NCBI RefSeq assembly: GCF_014645135.1
Contig: NZ_BMLH01000007.1
Location: forward strand, 156,998-220,997
Direction: 5' to 3'
Length of the DNA stretch: 64,000 bases
Source of the DNA: Rheinheimera tangshanensis
GTDB taxonomy: Bacteria; Pseudomonadota; Gammaproteobacteria; Enterobacterales; Alteromonadaceae
A program made the translations under genes and the position numbers. Below the pieces are notes generated by a model that saw only the letters and a program-made list of their open reading frames with translations, ran no database searches and was not told the origin of the DNA. Positions 1 to 8,995 of this stretch are shown here, piece after piece; position 1 is the first letter of the stretch; each line of letters starts with the position of its first letter.

Positions 1-99
1 GATCAGTAATAAGCTATTTGCTGGTTGTTGTGTAGCAGGAGAAGCGTTAAGGTCTGGACAAATAAAAACAAAACACAACACCATAAAGAAATTACGCAT
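1..99 (-). CDS. N-terminus of a secreted protein, cut by the window edge
   Basis: Thirty-three codons run from an ATG at 99 to the left edge without a stop. The translation begins MRNFFMVLCFVFI and continues CPDLNASPATQQ, which looks like a short signal peptide with a likely cut after LNA. An AGGG stretch lies about 9 nt upstream of the start. An internal ATG at 84 is a weaker alternative. The mature part is too short to name a family. Fic, on the same strand, lies upstream, 141 bp away. Confidence 0.45.
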   Translation of the reverse strand, partial: MRNFFMVLCFVFICPDLNASPATQQPANSLLLI

Positions 100-240
100 C
101 AGACAACCCTAAGCCAGACTCAAAAACGCTAGTGTACTGAGCCTTTCAGGCTGTCAGATGACAAAACCGACCAAAGGTAAAAAAAATGCTATCAGTGGCC
201 AATACAAAAGCATTCAGAGCTCAAAACCAGCAAAACTCAG

Positions 241-1296
241 TCAGGCCACCACCTGCCAGCGTCCACCTTTGGCAGGGCCAGTGCGCACCAACCTACCTTC
301 AGCTTTGAGCTTCGCCAATTGCTTTTCAATAGCTCTGGAACTTAAACCCAATTCATCCGCTATAGTTTTGGCACTGAGCCTATTATCTTTTTTCAGCTTT
401 TTCAAAATTTGATCTTCAGTTTTATACCAAGGGCCTGAAGTTTTTGTTTTTACTTTTTGTGCTTTTAGCTGCACAAACTGAGACAACTCGATGAACGGCT
501 GCTCAGGTAAACCCATAGCCGGCTGATGGCTCTGCATCAGTTGTAGTTCAGTGGCTAAGGACTCCTGGATACACCGCAGCATAAAGAGTATAAAACTGGT
601 TGCGTCGTGTTTGGGGTTCGCTTGTCTCAGGCTTTTGTAATAATCGCGGGACTTTTCTTTCAGCATCACCGTAAAAGGCAAATAACAAAAGGATGCATGC
701 CACTGCATTAAAACCAACTGTTGCCACAAACGGCATAAGCGACCATTGCCATCTGAAAACGGATGAATAGAGGCCAGTTGAAAATGCATCAGGCAAGATA
801 GCAATAAAGGATGAAGCGGGTACTGTTGCAACGAAGTAATAAGCTCTTCGACCTGAGCTGCAACCACAGAGGGCGCTGGCGGCATATGAACTAGTTTATG
901 GTCCTCATAAACTCCAGCCCCCTGCTGACGGTACTGACCTGCATCCGATGTAACATTGAGCATAAAAGCTGCATGAGCTTTACGTAGATCCTCGCTCTGA
1001 TAAGGCCGAAAGCTATCCAGTTGTTGATACAACGCCAAAGCATTTTTTGCCTGCCGAATATCCTGCACTAAAGCCACAACCCTTTTGCCTGCAGCCAATT
1101 GTTGCAACTGAATTAAAGACAGAGAATTATGATCAAGTGCCAGGCTAGCCTGAATGGATTTGAGCTTTAAAGCCTCCAGTTGCAGCACTGAAGCCTGAGA
1201 TAGAGCGCAAACCCAATCTGCTAACTGGACCCCAATACTTTGTATAAGATTAGATAGCTCTGTATCCGGCTGATAAAAAGTCTGGTACTTATCCAT
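241..1296 (-). CDS. Fic family protein (probable AMP transferase) with C-terminal winged helix
   Basis: This 351-residue cytoplasmic protein carries the complete Fic motif HPFSDGNGR near residues 178-186. In this family that motif holds the catalytic His and the phosphate-binding loop for transfer of AMP or related groups to target hydroxyls. The N-terminal half resembles the Fic_N region. The place where class II Fic proteins hold the inhibitory S/TxxxE(G/N) helix reads ASLALDHN near residues 49-57, so the inhibitory Glu is replaced by Asp. The C-terminal 60 residues (KTIADELGLSSRAIEKQL) form a winged-helix DNA-binding domain, common in stand-alone Fic proteins. The ATG at 1296 has GAGG 8 nt upstream; a GTG lies one codon earlier. 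No antitoxin-like partner is adjacent. The target is unknown. Confidence 0.9.
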   Translation of the reverse strand: MDKYQTFYQPDTELSNLIQSIGVQLADWVCALSQASVLQLEALKLKSIQASLALDHNSLSLIQLQQLAAGKRVVALVQDIRQAKNALALYQQLDSFRPYQSEDLRKAHAAFMLNVTSDAGQYRQQGAGVYEDHKLVHMPPAPSVVAAQVEELITSLQQYPLHPLLLSCLMHFQLASIHPFSDGNGRLCRLWQQLVLMQWHASFCYLPFTVMLKEKSRDYYKSLRQANPKHDATSFILFMLRCIQESLATELQLMQSHQPAMGLPEQPFIELSQFVQLKAQKVKTKTSGPWYKTEDQILKKLKKDNRLSAKTIADELGLSSRAIEKQLAKLKAEGRLVRTGPAKGGRWQVVA

Positions 1297-1538
1297 CACA
1301 CAAGCCTCAGCTTTACTTCAAACAGTATATTTATTGACCTGATAAGACTAATAGAGGTTCACTGAAAAAACAAAGTGTTAGCATTAGTTGGTCATTTTTT
1401 CTAAATTTCTGGAAATAAAACAGCAAAAATAGAACAGATCAGCTTGCTTTCGTGATCCGGCTCACTAACTATTGACAGACAGACTATCAATAGTTTCAAA
1501 ACCTACTTCAACTGAACAGAGCAAGAGCAGGAGTTTTT

Positions 1539-4500
1539 GTGCAGGTAAGGCGTTATACAACTTCTGAACTTACATTAAGGTTTTGGGCCGCGTTGTTATT
1601 ACTGCTGACCTTTAGCACTATTTTTATCGCTTATGTCTATGCAGAAAAACGTATTGATGCAGCCAATGAGCAGCGGGTCTTCTCATTAAAAGTGATAGGT
1701 GAATTGCGTCAGTCTTCAGACGATTTAAGCCGAATGGCCAGAAGTTATATAGCCACAGGTGAATACCGTTATAAAAATCACTTTGACGAAATTATTGCCA
1801 TTCGCAATGGTCAGGCCGCTCGTCCAATCAACTACCATCAAGTGTACTGGGATTTGGTTGATGACGACAATCAAAGACCCAGACCCGCGGGCTCGCGGAT
1901 AGCGCTGCTTGATTTAGCTAAAAATGCTGGATTCACATCAACGGAACTCGCTGCGTTGCAGCAAGCCAAAATTCAATCTGATGCGCTGGCACTCAACGAA
2001 ATTAAAGCTATGCAGCTGCTGGAACGGCCAGAGATTGATCCTGTTCAAAAAGCAAAAAATAAAGAACAAGCCTTGCTTGCTGTGTTTGACCAGAATTATA
2101 ACACGGGGAAGAAAGCCATAATGCAACCCGTTGCCACCGTCTACAGTCTGGTGGATGAACGCACCGCGGACGAAGTCGAAGATGCCATGTTTTACGCCTT
2201 GACGATGCGCATCCTGTTTATTTTGTCTGGTTTACTGCTGTTTTATGCACTGTGGGATATTAAACGGGTTCATAACAGCATTCTGGGCGCTTCTGTCAGT
2301 CACCTATACGAGCAAATTAAAGCTATGGGTCGGGGAGAAGTGCTGCAAAGTACTGAACTGCGAAAGGCAAAACCCGGCAGTATTATGAGTTGGCTCGGCG
2401 CGACTCAACTTCGCCTAAACAGCTCGATTCAAGAACGTCAGAGCCTGATCCACAGATTGCAACAAAAAGAACAGTATCAGCGCACCCTGATTGACAGCAT
2501 CCCTTTTGTCGTCTGGTTAAAAGACATCCACGGCCGCTACCTTGAAGTAAACCGCAAATTCGCAGAAGAATTCCCCGGCAAAGATATCAATGATTTAACA
2601 GGCAAAACTGACGCGCAGTTATTTGACGCACAACGTGCGTTAAGCCACGTCGTACATGATAAACAAGTGCTCTCATCAGGCCAGCCCCAGTTGATCCAAA
2701 CCCAGCGTAAAGTAGGAGTCGAACAGCATTGGTTCGAAACCTATAAAGCACCTGTTTTAGTCGAAGGTGAGTATGTTGGTACAGTGGGCTTATCGCGCGA
2801 TATTACGCTGGAACATACAGCAGCCAATAAACTGCGCTTATCTGCCAGCGTATTCACCCACGCCCGCGAAGGCATTATGATCACCGACCCCTTGGGTGTG
2901 ATGATAGACGTCAATCAGGCCTTTACTGAGATCACAGGCTATAGTGCCAAACAAGCGATAGGCTGTACGCCACGCTTGCTGCAGTCAGAACATCAGGATG
3001 AACAAAGCTTTAACGCATTATGGCAAAGTCTGCAGCAACAGGGCTTTTGGTCCGGAGAGCTGTGGAGCAGAAAAGCATCAGGCGAAGATTATTTCCAAAG
3101 CTTAACCCTAAGCGCTGTGCTGGATGATAAAGGTCAATTGCAACATTATGTGGGTTTGTTTTCCGACATCACGAACCAGTACCAACAACAACAGTATCTG
3201 GAAAAGATAGCGCTTTATGATGGCTTGACCGGCCTCTCAAATCGCAGTGCTTTAACTCAACAGCTACAGTCATTACTGAAAAAAACCAGCGCCGATCAAC
3301 TGCTCGCTATCGCCTATCTGGATTTGGATGGATTTAAAGAAATTAATGATCGCCATGGCCATGAGACAGGGGATCAGTTTTTAATTGCTTTGTCTGAACG
3401 TTTACAAGCTCAATTGACCAAAGATGAGCTATTGGCTCGTATTGGCGGTGATGAATTTGTGGTGTTATTGCCACAACTTAGCGATAAAAAAGCAGGCATG
3501 CAAAAGATCCAGCAATTGCTGGATGTCGTGGCTAAACCTGTAAAAATCGATGAATGGATGCTCTCGGTATCCGCCAGTATAGGTCTGACCTTTTATCCCC
3601 AGGCCGATACAACAGAAGCTGAGCAATTGATACGACAAGCGGATCATGCGATGTATCAGGCCAAACAGGATGGCAAAAACCGCTGTCACGTCTTTGATAC
3701 CGACTACGCCCGTAGTTTGCGTGGACATCAGGAAACTATACTGGATATTCGTCAAGCTCTGGCGCAAAAGCAATTCAGGTTGTTTTATCAGCCAAAGGTC
3801 AATATGCACACAGGAGAAGTGATAGGAGCAGAAGCTCTGATCCGCTGGTTGCATCCTCAAAAAGGGATGGTGGCTCCAGCCCTGTTTCTACCCGCTATAG
3901 AGCAGCACAGTCTGGGTGTGGAGTTAGGTTATTGGGTGATTGAAGAGGCATTACGGCAACTGGCTGAATGGCAACGTCAGGGTATGACTATCCCCGTAAG
4001 CGTCAATATTTCAGCCTATCATTTACAACAACTGGACTTTGTCAATCGTCTGCAGTTATTGCTGCATTTTTATTCAGACGTGCCGGCGTCCTTACTACAG
4101 CTGGAGATTCTGGAAACCAGCGCGCTGAATGATTTAACCCATGTACAAGCCGTGATGCAGGCCTGTATCCGCAGCGGTGTCAGTTTTGCTTTGGACGACT
4201 TTGGCACGGGCTACTCTTCTTTAACTTACTTAAAACGTTTGCCAGCGAAAGTGTTAAAAATCGATCAGAGCTTTGTCCGTGATATGTTGGTCGACCCGGA
4301 CGATTTGGCCATCCTCAAAGGCATTATTGTGCTTGCCAATGAGTTTAAACGTGAAATTGTCGCAGAAGGTGTGGAAACCACAGAACATGGTGAGCTTTTG
4401 CTGCAATTAGGCTGTACTCATGCACAGGGCTACGGTATAGCGCGCCCCATGCCGGCCGAGCAATTTATGCCGTGGAAAAAAGCCTGGCTGCTGCCTGATG

Positions 4501-4589
4501 TCTGGGCCAAAGCCTGTATAGGTGGCGCAGCAACTATCTCAGGCACCGATAAAGCATTGACCGCAGACTCTAAGTACAGAGCCATTTAA
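1539..4589 (+). CDS. Membrane PAS-PAS-GGDEF-EAL cyclic-di-GMP protein
   Basis: This 1,016-residue protein makes and/or breaks cyclic di-GMP. Order: TM helix at about 14-36, a periplasmic part of roughly 185 residues, a second TM near 223-241, two PAS domains (about 310-425 and 433-545), GGDEF (motif GGDEF near 636-640) and EAL (motif EAL near 764). Both active sites look intact. The EAL domain keeps EAL, VNIS, DDFGTGYSSL, KIDQSF and EGVET. The four residues where the RxxD inhibitory site should be read TKDE, so product inhibition through that site is not expected. The start is GTG with GCAGGAG about 5 nt upstream. The last 51 bp overlap the convergent SDR gene. The sensed signal is not known. 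Confidence 0.94.
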   Translation: MQVRRYTTSELTLRFWAALLLLLTFSTIFIAYVYAEKRIDAANEQRVFSLKVIGELRQSSDDLSRMARSYIATGEYRYKNHFDEIIAIRNGQAARPINYHQVYWDLVDDDNQRPRPAGSRIALLDLAKNAGFTSTELAALQQAKIQSDALALNEIKAMQLLERPEIDPVQKAKNKEQALLAVFDQNYNTGKKAIMQPVATVYSLVDERTADEVEDAMFYALTMRILFILSGLLLFYALWDIKRVHNSILGASVSHLYEQIKAMGRGEVLQSTELRKAKPGSIMSWLGATQLRLNSSIQERQSLIHRLQQKEQYQRTLIDSIPFVVWLKDIHGRYLEVNRKFAEEFPGKDINDLTGKTDAQLFDAQRALSHVVHDKQVLSSGQPQLIQTQRKVGVEQHWFETYKAPVLVEGEYVGTVGLSRDITLEHTAANKLRLSASVFTHAREGIMITDPLGVMIDVNQAFTEITGYSAKQAIGCTPRLLQSEHQDEQSFNALWQSLQQQGFWSGELWSRKASGEDYFQSLTLSAVLDDKGQLQHYVGLFSDITNQYQQQQYLEKIALYDGLTGLSNRSALTQQLQSLLKKTSADQLLAIAYLDLDGFKEINDRHGHETGDQFLIALSERLQAQLTKDELLARIGGDEFVVLLPQLSDKKAGMQKIQQLLDVVAKPVKIDEWMLSVSASIGLTFYPQADTTEAEQLIRQADHAMYQAKQDGKNRCHVFDTDYARSLRGHQETILDIRQALAQKQFRLFYQPKVNMHTGEVIGAEALIRWLHPQKGMVAPALFLPAIEQHSLGVELGYWVIEEALRQLAEWQRQGMTIPVSVNISAYHLQQLDFVNRLQLLLHFYSDVPASLLQLEILETSALNDLTHVQAVMQACIRSGVSFALDDFGTGYSSLTYLKRLPAKVLKIDQSFVRDMLVDPDDLAILKGIIVLANEFKREIVAEGVETTEHGELLLQLGCTHAQGYGIARPMPAEQFMPWKKAWLLPDVWAKACIGGAATISGTDKALTADSKYRAI

Positions 4590-5855
4590 ACCTGACGCAT
4601 CAGGTCTGGCGAAAAAAGCCACGGCCAAAGCGACATCGTCAGGTAAACCCGCCTGATGCAATGAGTTCATTCTGCGCCCTACTTCCTTCACCATCACTGG
4701 CATGGCGGCTGTCATTTGGGTCTCAATAAAACCAGGAGCTATGGCATTAAAGGTGATGCCCTTGACTGATTGTTTTGCCATAAACTGACAGTATCCGATT
4801 AACGCAGCTTTTGAACTGGCATAGTTGGTCTGGCCTTTCTGGCCTGCCAGGCCATTCATGGACGACAACAGCAGCACACGACCATTGTGTTGTATCTGAT
4901 TCCGTTCGAGTAAAAGTGTGTTGATCCGCTGTACCGCACGCAGGTTAATATCCAGCGTCTGCGTCCACTGTACTTCAGTCATACGATGAAACAACTTATC
5001 CCGGGTAATGCCAGCGTTATGCACCAGAATATCCAGTTGGATCCCTTGTTGTGTCAGCCAGTCACTTAAGGTTTCAGCGCTTTGGGTTTGACTGATATCC
5101 AGTAGCAAAGCTTTACCGGCTAACTGCTGCATTAAGTCCGTGAGTGCTTGTGCAGCTTGTGGAATATCCAATCCAATCACGGTAGCGCCCTGCTCCGTCA
5201 GCGTTTTAGCTATAGCAGCGCCGATACCACGGGCAGCCCCAGTCACTAACGCGGTTTTCCCCTGCAGAGGTTGTTGCTGGCGGTTTACTACCGTGACAGG
5301 TGCCGTAGAGACAGGCAATACTTGCCCTGTGACATAAGCTGAGGCCCTGGACAGGAAAAACTCCACGACGGGCAGCAGTTCCTGTCGCACATCTGTGTGC
5401 ACAGTTAACAGATTTGCTGTGGTGCCAAAACGTCCCAGCTCTTTGGCTATCGAACGGGTAAACCCCGATAAAGCAGCAGCGGCTGCAGCGGCATCAGCAC
5501 TGGATACATCATCTATTGCGCGGGCCAGTACAATTAAGCGACCATTTTTAGTTAACCGTGGCAACAGAGGAGTTAACTGCTGCCACAGCATATCCAACTC
5601 GGAGGTACTTTGTAGTTGTGTCGCATCAAATATCAATGCCTGCAGCGGCTGTGCTTTATCTTCCAGGCTCACAGCTGCCAAGTCACTTAACTGTTGACGC
5701 AACAAGACACTATACTCAGAGGCTTTGCCACACAGCAGCAAACTCCCTGTAAAATACTGGGTTTCCCCGTCTGGTCTTTGTAGCAAAGTAGCCTGTGGCA
5801 CGCCACACCAACGACCTACTGCAGAATCTAATAAAGCTGTTATCCAGGAGGCCAT
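4539..5855 (-). CDS. Long (HMw) FabG-type 3-oxoacyl-ACP reductase, SDR family
   Basis: The protein has 438 residues, against about 245 for ordinary FabG. The C-terminal half is a classical SDR: TGAARGIG nucleotide-binding loop at 205-212, HNAG at 279-282, catalytic Ser near 331 and YASSK (Tyr345, Lys349). The N-terminal 190 residues form a degenerate Rossmann-like domain, as in the high-molecular-weight FabG group (FabG4-like), known to reduce 3-oxoacyl-ACP or -CoA with NAD(P)H. The start at 5855 has AAGG 7 nt upstream. The gene stands alone, divergent from the ECF sigma gene, and its 3' end overlaps the GGDEF-EAL gene. Its in vivo acyl substrate cannot be told from sequence. Confidence 0.88.
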   Translation of the reverse strand: MASWITALLDSAVGRWCGVPQATLLQRPDGETQYFTGSLLLCGKASEYSVLLRQQLSDLAAVSLEDKAQPLQALIFDATQLQSTSELDMLWQQLTPLLPRLTKNGRLIVLARAIDDVSSADAAAAAAALSGFTRSIAKELGRFGTTANLLTVHTDVRQELLPVVEFFLSRASAYVTGQVLPVSTAPVTVVNRQQQPLQGKTALVTGAARGIGAAIAKTLTEQGATVIGLDIPQAAQALTDLMQQLAGKALLLDISQTQSAETLSDWLTQQGIQLDILVHNAGITRDKLFHRMTEVQWTQTLDINLRAVQRINTLLLERNQIQHNGRVLLLSSMNGLAGQKGQTNYASSKAALIGYCQFMAKQSVKGITFNAIAPGFIETQMTAAMPVMVKEVGRRMNSLHQAGLPDDVALAVAFFARPDASGLNGSVLRVCGQCFIGA

Positions 5856-5918
5856 AAAAGGACCTTGTTATTTAACTTGGCCGCTATCTTAGCTGCAACA
5901 AAAAAGTTTCACCAGAGC

Positions 5919-5946
5919 GCATCCAAAGCTCTGTAACCTTCGTAGC
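5919..5946 (+). promoter_or_regulatory. Candidate ECF-type promoter of the sigma factor gene
   Basis: GCATCC at 5919-5924 and CGTAGC at 5941-5946 are separated by 16 nt and lie 40 nt before the sigma start codon. The same arrangement, GCATCC-N16-CGTTAC, precedes the DUF4331 gene. A CGT-type -10 is usual for ECF sigma factors, so autoregulation is likely. This is inferred from two matching sites only. Confidence 0.6.
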
Positions 5947-5985
5947 TGCTAAAGATGTAAAAGTAACGGAGTGGAAAAATAATAG

Positions 5986-6525
5986 ATGGGACCACAGGAA
6001 CAGTTGATCCAATGGCTACAGGCCACTGCTCAGGGCGATAAAAGCGCCTTTGCACAACTCTACAAAGCAACGTCAGGAAAACTTTTTGCCGTAAGCTTGC
6101 AATTGCTCAGACGCCGGGATTGGGCAGAAGATGTGTTGCAGGATGCCTTTGTCCGCATCTGGCACAATGCGGCAGATTATCATACTGACAAAGGCACAGT
6201 GATGACCTGGATGATCAGTATCACCCGTTACCGGGCATTGGACCTGATTAAAACCCGACAATTTAAAGCCGAGCATATAGAGTTGGACCCGGACTGGAGA
6301 GCGGACGATACAGAGGAGGAGTCTGTCAGCCTGCCCAGGGAGAGGGTTAAACTGGATGACTGTATGTCTGCATTGGAGGCTGAACACCGTCAGTCTATTT
6401 ATCTGGCTTTTGTAAACGGCCTGACACATCACGAAATTACCAGCCATACCGGCGCGCCTTTAGGTTCGGTTAAAAGCTGGATCAGACGGGGCTTGGCCCG
6501 CTTAAAGAGGTGTCTTGAAGCATGA
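5986..6525 (+). CDS. ECF sigma-70 family RNA polymerase sigma factor
   Basis: This 179-residue protein has only sigma regions 2 and 4. Region 2 spans about 20-92 and contains DWAEDVLQDAFVRIW and the -10 recognition stretch MTWMISITRYRALDLIKTR. Region 4 spans about 125-178 and ends with the helix-turn-helix GSVKSWIRRGLARLK. It overlaps the next gene by 4 bp (ATGA), and that gene encodes a RskA-type membrane anti-sigma factor, so the pair is a typical envelope-signal switch. A promoter-like element identical in layout to that of the DUF4331 operon lies upstream, pointing to self-activation. The inducing signal is not visible. Confidence 0.95.
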   Translation: MGPQEQLIQWLQATAQGDKSAFAQLYKATSGKLFAVSLQLLRRRDWAEDVLQDAFVRIWHNAADYHTDKGTVMTWMISITRYRALDLIKTRQFKAEHIELDPDWRADDTEEESVSLPRERVKLDDCMSALEAEHRQSIYLAFVNGLTHHEITSHTGAPLGSVKSWIRRGLARLKRCLEA

Positions 6526-7202
6526 ATTATTTACAGCAAGAACGGCTGGACGCCTTAAGTGTTAACTATGTGTTGGGGGGCATGAGGGGAAAAGCCAGAC
6601 AAAGATTTCAACGGCTATTGATGCAACAGCAGCAGGCACGTGAGTCAGTATGGCGCTGGGAACAACATCTGAATCCACTGGCAGAGTCCCTGACTGCGGT
6701 AGAACCTGATGAGAGTCTATGGCAAAAACTGCAACAACGCCTCGGCTGGCAAAAAGCAGATGTGGTGCAACTCAAGCCTAAAGGTAGTTGGTTGCATCCG
6801 GCAAATTGGGTGGCTGTGGCCGCTGCTGCCAGCCTGGCTCTGGTGTTATTGCTGCCACCTCCGGCTACAGCACCAGTGGAGCTGGCTGTGATCCAAACCA
6901 AAGAGGCAAAAGCATTGTGGTTAGTTTCAAAACAAGGTGACACAGTGGTACTGCAAGCCAGTGCTGCTGTGCCTGCCGATCCTGCGCATGATTATGAACT
7001 CTGGATGCTACCGACCTCTGGTCAGTCCCCTATCTCGTTGGGATTATTGCCACAAAGCGGCAAAGTTAGTTATCCATGGCCAAAAGCTGCTACAGGTTTA
7101 GTGGTAGCTGTCCTTGCGGTTAGTTTAGAACCTAAAGGCGGCTCACCTACAGGACAGCCGACCGGAGCTGTGCTGCATACCAGCGAATTGATGACACTCT
7201 AA
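6522..7202 (+). CDS. RskA-family anti-sigma factor
   Basis: The 226-residue protein has a cytoplasmic N-terminal part (1-90) able to hold the sigma factor, one TM helix (about 96-112, AAAASLALVLLL) and a periplasmic RskA domain. That domain has the typical pattern YELWMLPTSGQSPISLG near 165-180. It does not show the zinc HxxxCxxC motif of ZAS anti-sigma factors. Translation is coupled to the sigma gene through an ATGA overlap. By analogy with RskA-type systems, it should sequester the sigma factor until proteolysis or a redox signal releases it. A terminator follows 30 bp after the stop. Confidence 0.9.
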   Translation: MNYLQQERLDALSVNYVLGGMRGKARQRFQRLLMQQQQARESVWRWEQHLNPLAESLTAVEPDESLWQKLQQRLGWQKADVVQLKPKGSWLHPANWVAVAAAASLALVLLLPPPATAPVELAVIQTKEAKALWLVSKQGDTVVLQASAAVPADPAHDYELWMLPTSGQSPISLGLLPQSGKVSYPWPKAATGLVVAVLAVSLEPKGGSPTGQPTGAVLHTSELMTL

Positions 7203-7232
7203 TCTGAGTGATGAATTGTGTGATTGAATTAA

Positions 7233-7259
7233 AACGGAGCCATTAGGTTCCGTTTTTTT
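7233..7259 (+). terminator. Intrinsic terminator after the sigma/anti-sigma pair
   Basis: AACGGAGCC (7233-7241) pairs with GGTTCCGTT (7246-7254) with one G-T pair and an ATTA loop, followed by a run of seven T from 7253. It separates the sigma operon from the DUF4331 operon, which therefore needs its own promoter. Confidence 0.85.
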
Positions 7260-7331
7260 ATGCCTCTTTGTCCTGTTTTTCTCTGCCGCTAAAAAGGCGT
7301 GAAAAAATAATTTATTTATTTTCTTTTTGCT

Positions 7332-7359
7332 GCATCCAAAAAAAACACTTTGTCGTTAC
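7332..7359 (+). promoter_or_regulatory. Candidate ECF-type promoter of the DUF4331 operon
   Basis: GCATCC (7332-7337), 16 nt, then CGTTAC (7354-7359), 29 nt before the ATG at 7389. It matches the element before the sigma gene in sequence of the -35 part (GCATCCAAA in both), in spacing, and in the CGT of the -10 part. It lies after the sigma operon terminator, so it is well placed to put this operon under the neighbouring ECF sigma factor. Confidence 0.6.
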
Positions 7360-7388
7360 TCCCTCTGCAACATCAACAGAGGAACACC

Positions 7389-8984
7389 ATGATGAAACTA
7401 CAAAAGACCATAACTACTGTCAGTCTCGCCGTCGCTATTGCCTTATCTGGTATGGCTCAGGCATCCAGTCACCGGGAGGCTCCAAATATTACCCGCCTGC
7501 CTACACTCGATTCGACTGACTTTTATTTGTTTAACAGCTATGAGGCAGGTCGTTCGGGTTATGTCACAGTGCTGGCAAACTACATTCCGCTGCAAGACCC
7601 GCAAGGCGGCCCAAATTACTTTGCGCTCGACCCTGCGGCTGTTTATAGCATCCACATAGACAACACTGGGGATGCAGTAGAAGATCTAACCTTCCAGTTC
7701 CGCTTTAGTCAGCAACTAGCCAATGACAACATGGGAGTAAAACTTCCTATAGGCCCGGCAGATAACCAAAAAATGGTGGCCGTACCGCTGAAAAATGTCG
7801 GTGCTATCAGTGCAGGGAACTCTGCGGCATTAAATTTTATAGAAACCTATCAATTGAGTCTGGTCACTGGACCGCAGCAAAGTGGCACGAAAACAGCTTT
7901 AAGTTCCGGATCTGCTGACGGTAGTTTTATCAAGCCATACGACTATATTGGCGAAAAAACCTTTGGTAACAGCGCAGCTTACCAAAGTTATGCGAACCAA
8001 TATATGTACGAAACCAGCTTGCCTGGCTGTGACGCCAAGGCCCGAGTGTTTGTCGGACAGCGCAAAGATCCTTTTGTTGTGAACCTCGGCGAAACCTTTG
8101 ATTTAGTGAATTATGTTCCGGTCGAAGGCGACAGTGCCCCTGGTGCAGGTGATGCTGCTGGCTTCCCTGGTGGCATTACGCAAAACGCTGCCAATGATGA
8201 TTTACGTGGTAAAAATGTCACCACACTGGCATTGGAACTGCCTACTTCTTGCGTCACAGGAACTGGTAACGGTGTAATTGGCGCCTGGACCACAGCCAGT
8301 CTGCCGCAAGCGAGGATCTTAAACCCCAATCCGACGTTTGATAATACTGAAGTCAATGGCGGCGCTTTAGTGCAAGTCTCGCGTTTAAGTAACCCGCTGG
8401 TCAACGAGCTGGTCATAGGTGTGGCGGATAAAGATAAATTTTCAACCAGTCACCCGAAAGACGATGGTCAATTTGCTGACTATGTCACTCATCCTAGCTT
8501 ACCAGCCCTGCTGAATGTGCTGTTTAAAGACGCGGTCAATGCGACGCTGGGCACCAGCATTGAGGATCTAGCACCCACCAATTTTCCACGCAACGACTTA
8601 GTGACGGCATTTTTAACAGGTGTGCCTGGTGTGAATCAGTTAAGCACAGTCACACCGTCTGAAATGCTGCGCTTAAACACCGCCATTGCAGCTACACCAG
8701 CAGCTAACCAATCTGCTTTTGGTGTTGCAGGCAACGATTTGGCAGGTTTCCCTAATGGCCGTCGCCCTGGTGATGATGTAGTCGATATTGCGTTGAGGGT
8801 CATGATGGGAGCTTTGTGTCATGATATTCCAGTCAATAGTACCCCAACTAATCTGGGACTCTGCAAACCTGCAGATGCACCAGTAGGTAATGTGTCTTTT
8901 ACAGATGGAGCTCCGCTGGATGCCAGTATGATGGACAGCAGCTTTCCCTATTTACGTGCACCACTGGCTGGTTCACCTAACTGA
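7389..8984 (+). CDS. DUF4331 family exported protein
   Basis: The 531-residue precursor has a signal peptide (hydrophobic stretch near 11-21, cut after GMAQA). The mature protein begins with the DUF4331 hallmark SSHREAPNITRLPTLDSTDFY. The family is widespread and secreted, but its biochemical role is not established. The ATG at 7389 is chosen because AGAGGA lies 5 nt upstream and the signal peptide begins there; an in-frame TTG at 7350 would add 13 unneeded residues. It is the first gene of an operon continuing with a lipoprotein, a TPR protein, a HupE-like domain protein and a TonB receptor. An ECF-like promoter precedes it. Expected location is the periplasm or cell surface. Confidence 0.88.
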   Translation: MMKLQKTITTVSLAVAIALSGMAQASSHREAPNITRLPTLDSTDFYLFNSYEAGRSGYVTVLANYIPLQDPQGGPNYFALDPAAVYSIHIDNTGDAVEDLTFQFRFSQQLANDNMGVKLPIGPADNQKMVAVPLKNVGAISAGNSAALNFIETYQLSLVTGPQQSGTKTALSSGSADGSFIKPYDYIGEKTFGNSAAYQSYANQYMYETSLPGCDAKARVFVGQRKDPFVVNLGETFDLVNYVPVEGDSAPGAGDAAGFPGGITQNAANDDLRGKNVTTLALELPTSCVTGTGNGVIGAWTTASLPQARILNPNPTFDNTEVNGGALVQVSRLSNPLVNELVIGVADKDKFSTSHPKDDGQFADYVTHPSLPALLNVLFKDAVNATLGTSIEDLAPTNFPRNDLVTAFLTGVPGVNQLSTVTPSEMLRLNTAIAATPAANQSAFGVAGNDLAGFPNGRRPGDDVVDIALRVMMGALCHDIPVNSTPTNLGLCKPADAPVGNVSFTDGAPLDASMMDSSFPYLRAPLAGSPN

Positions 8985-8995
8985 GAAGGAGCTTG

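Noticed and set aside
7268..7519. Short open frame overlapping the start of the DUF4331 gene
   Set aside because: It spans the promoter-like element and ribosome site of the real gene and has no motif.
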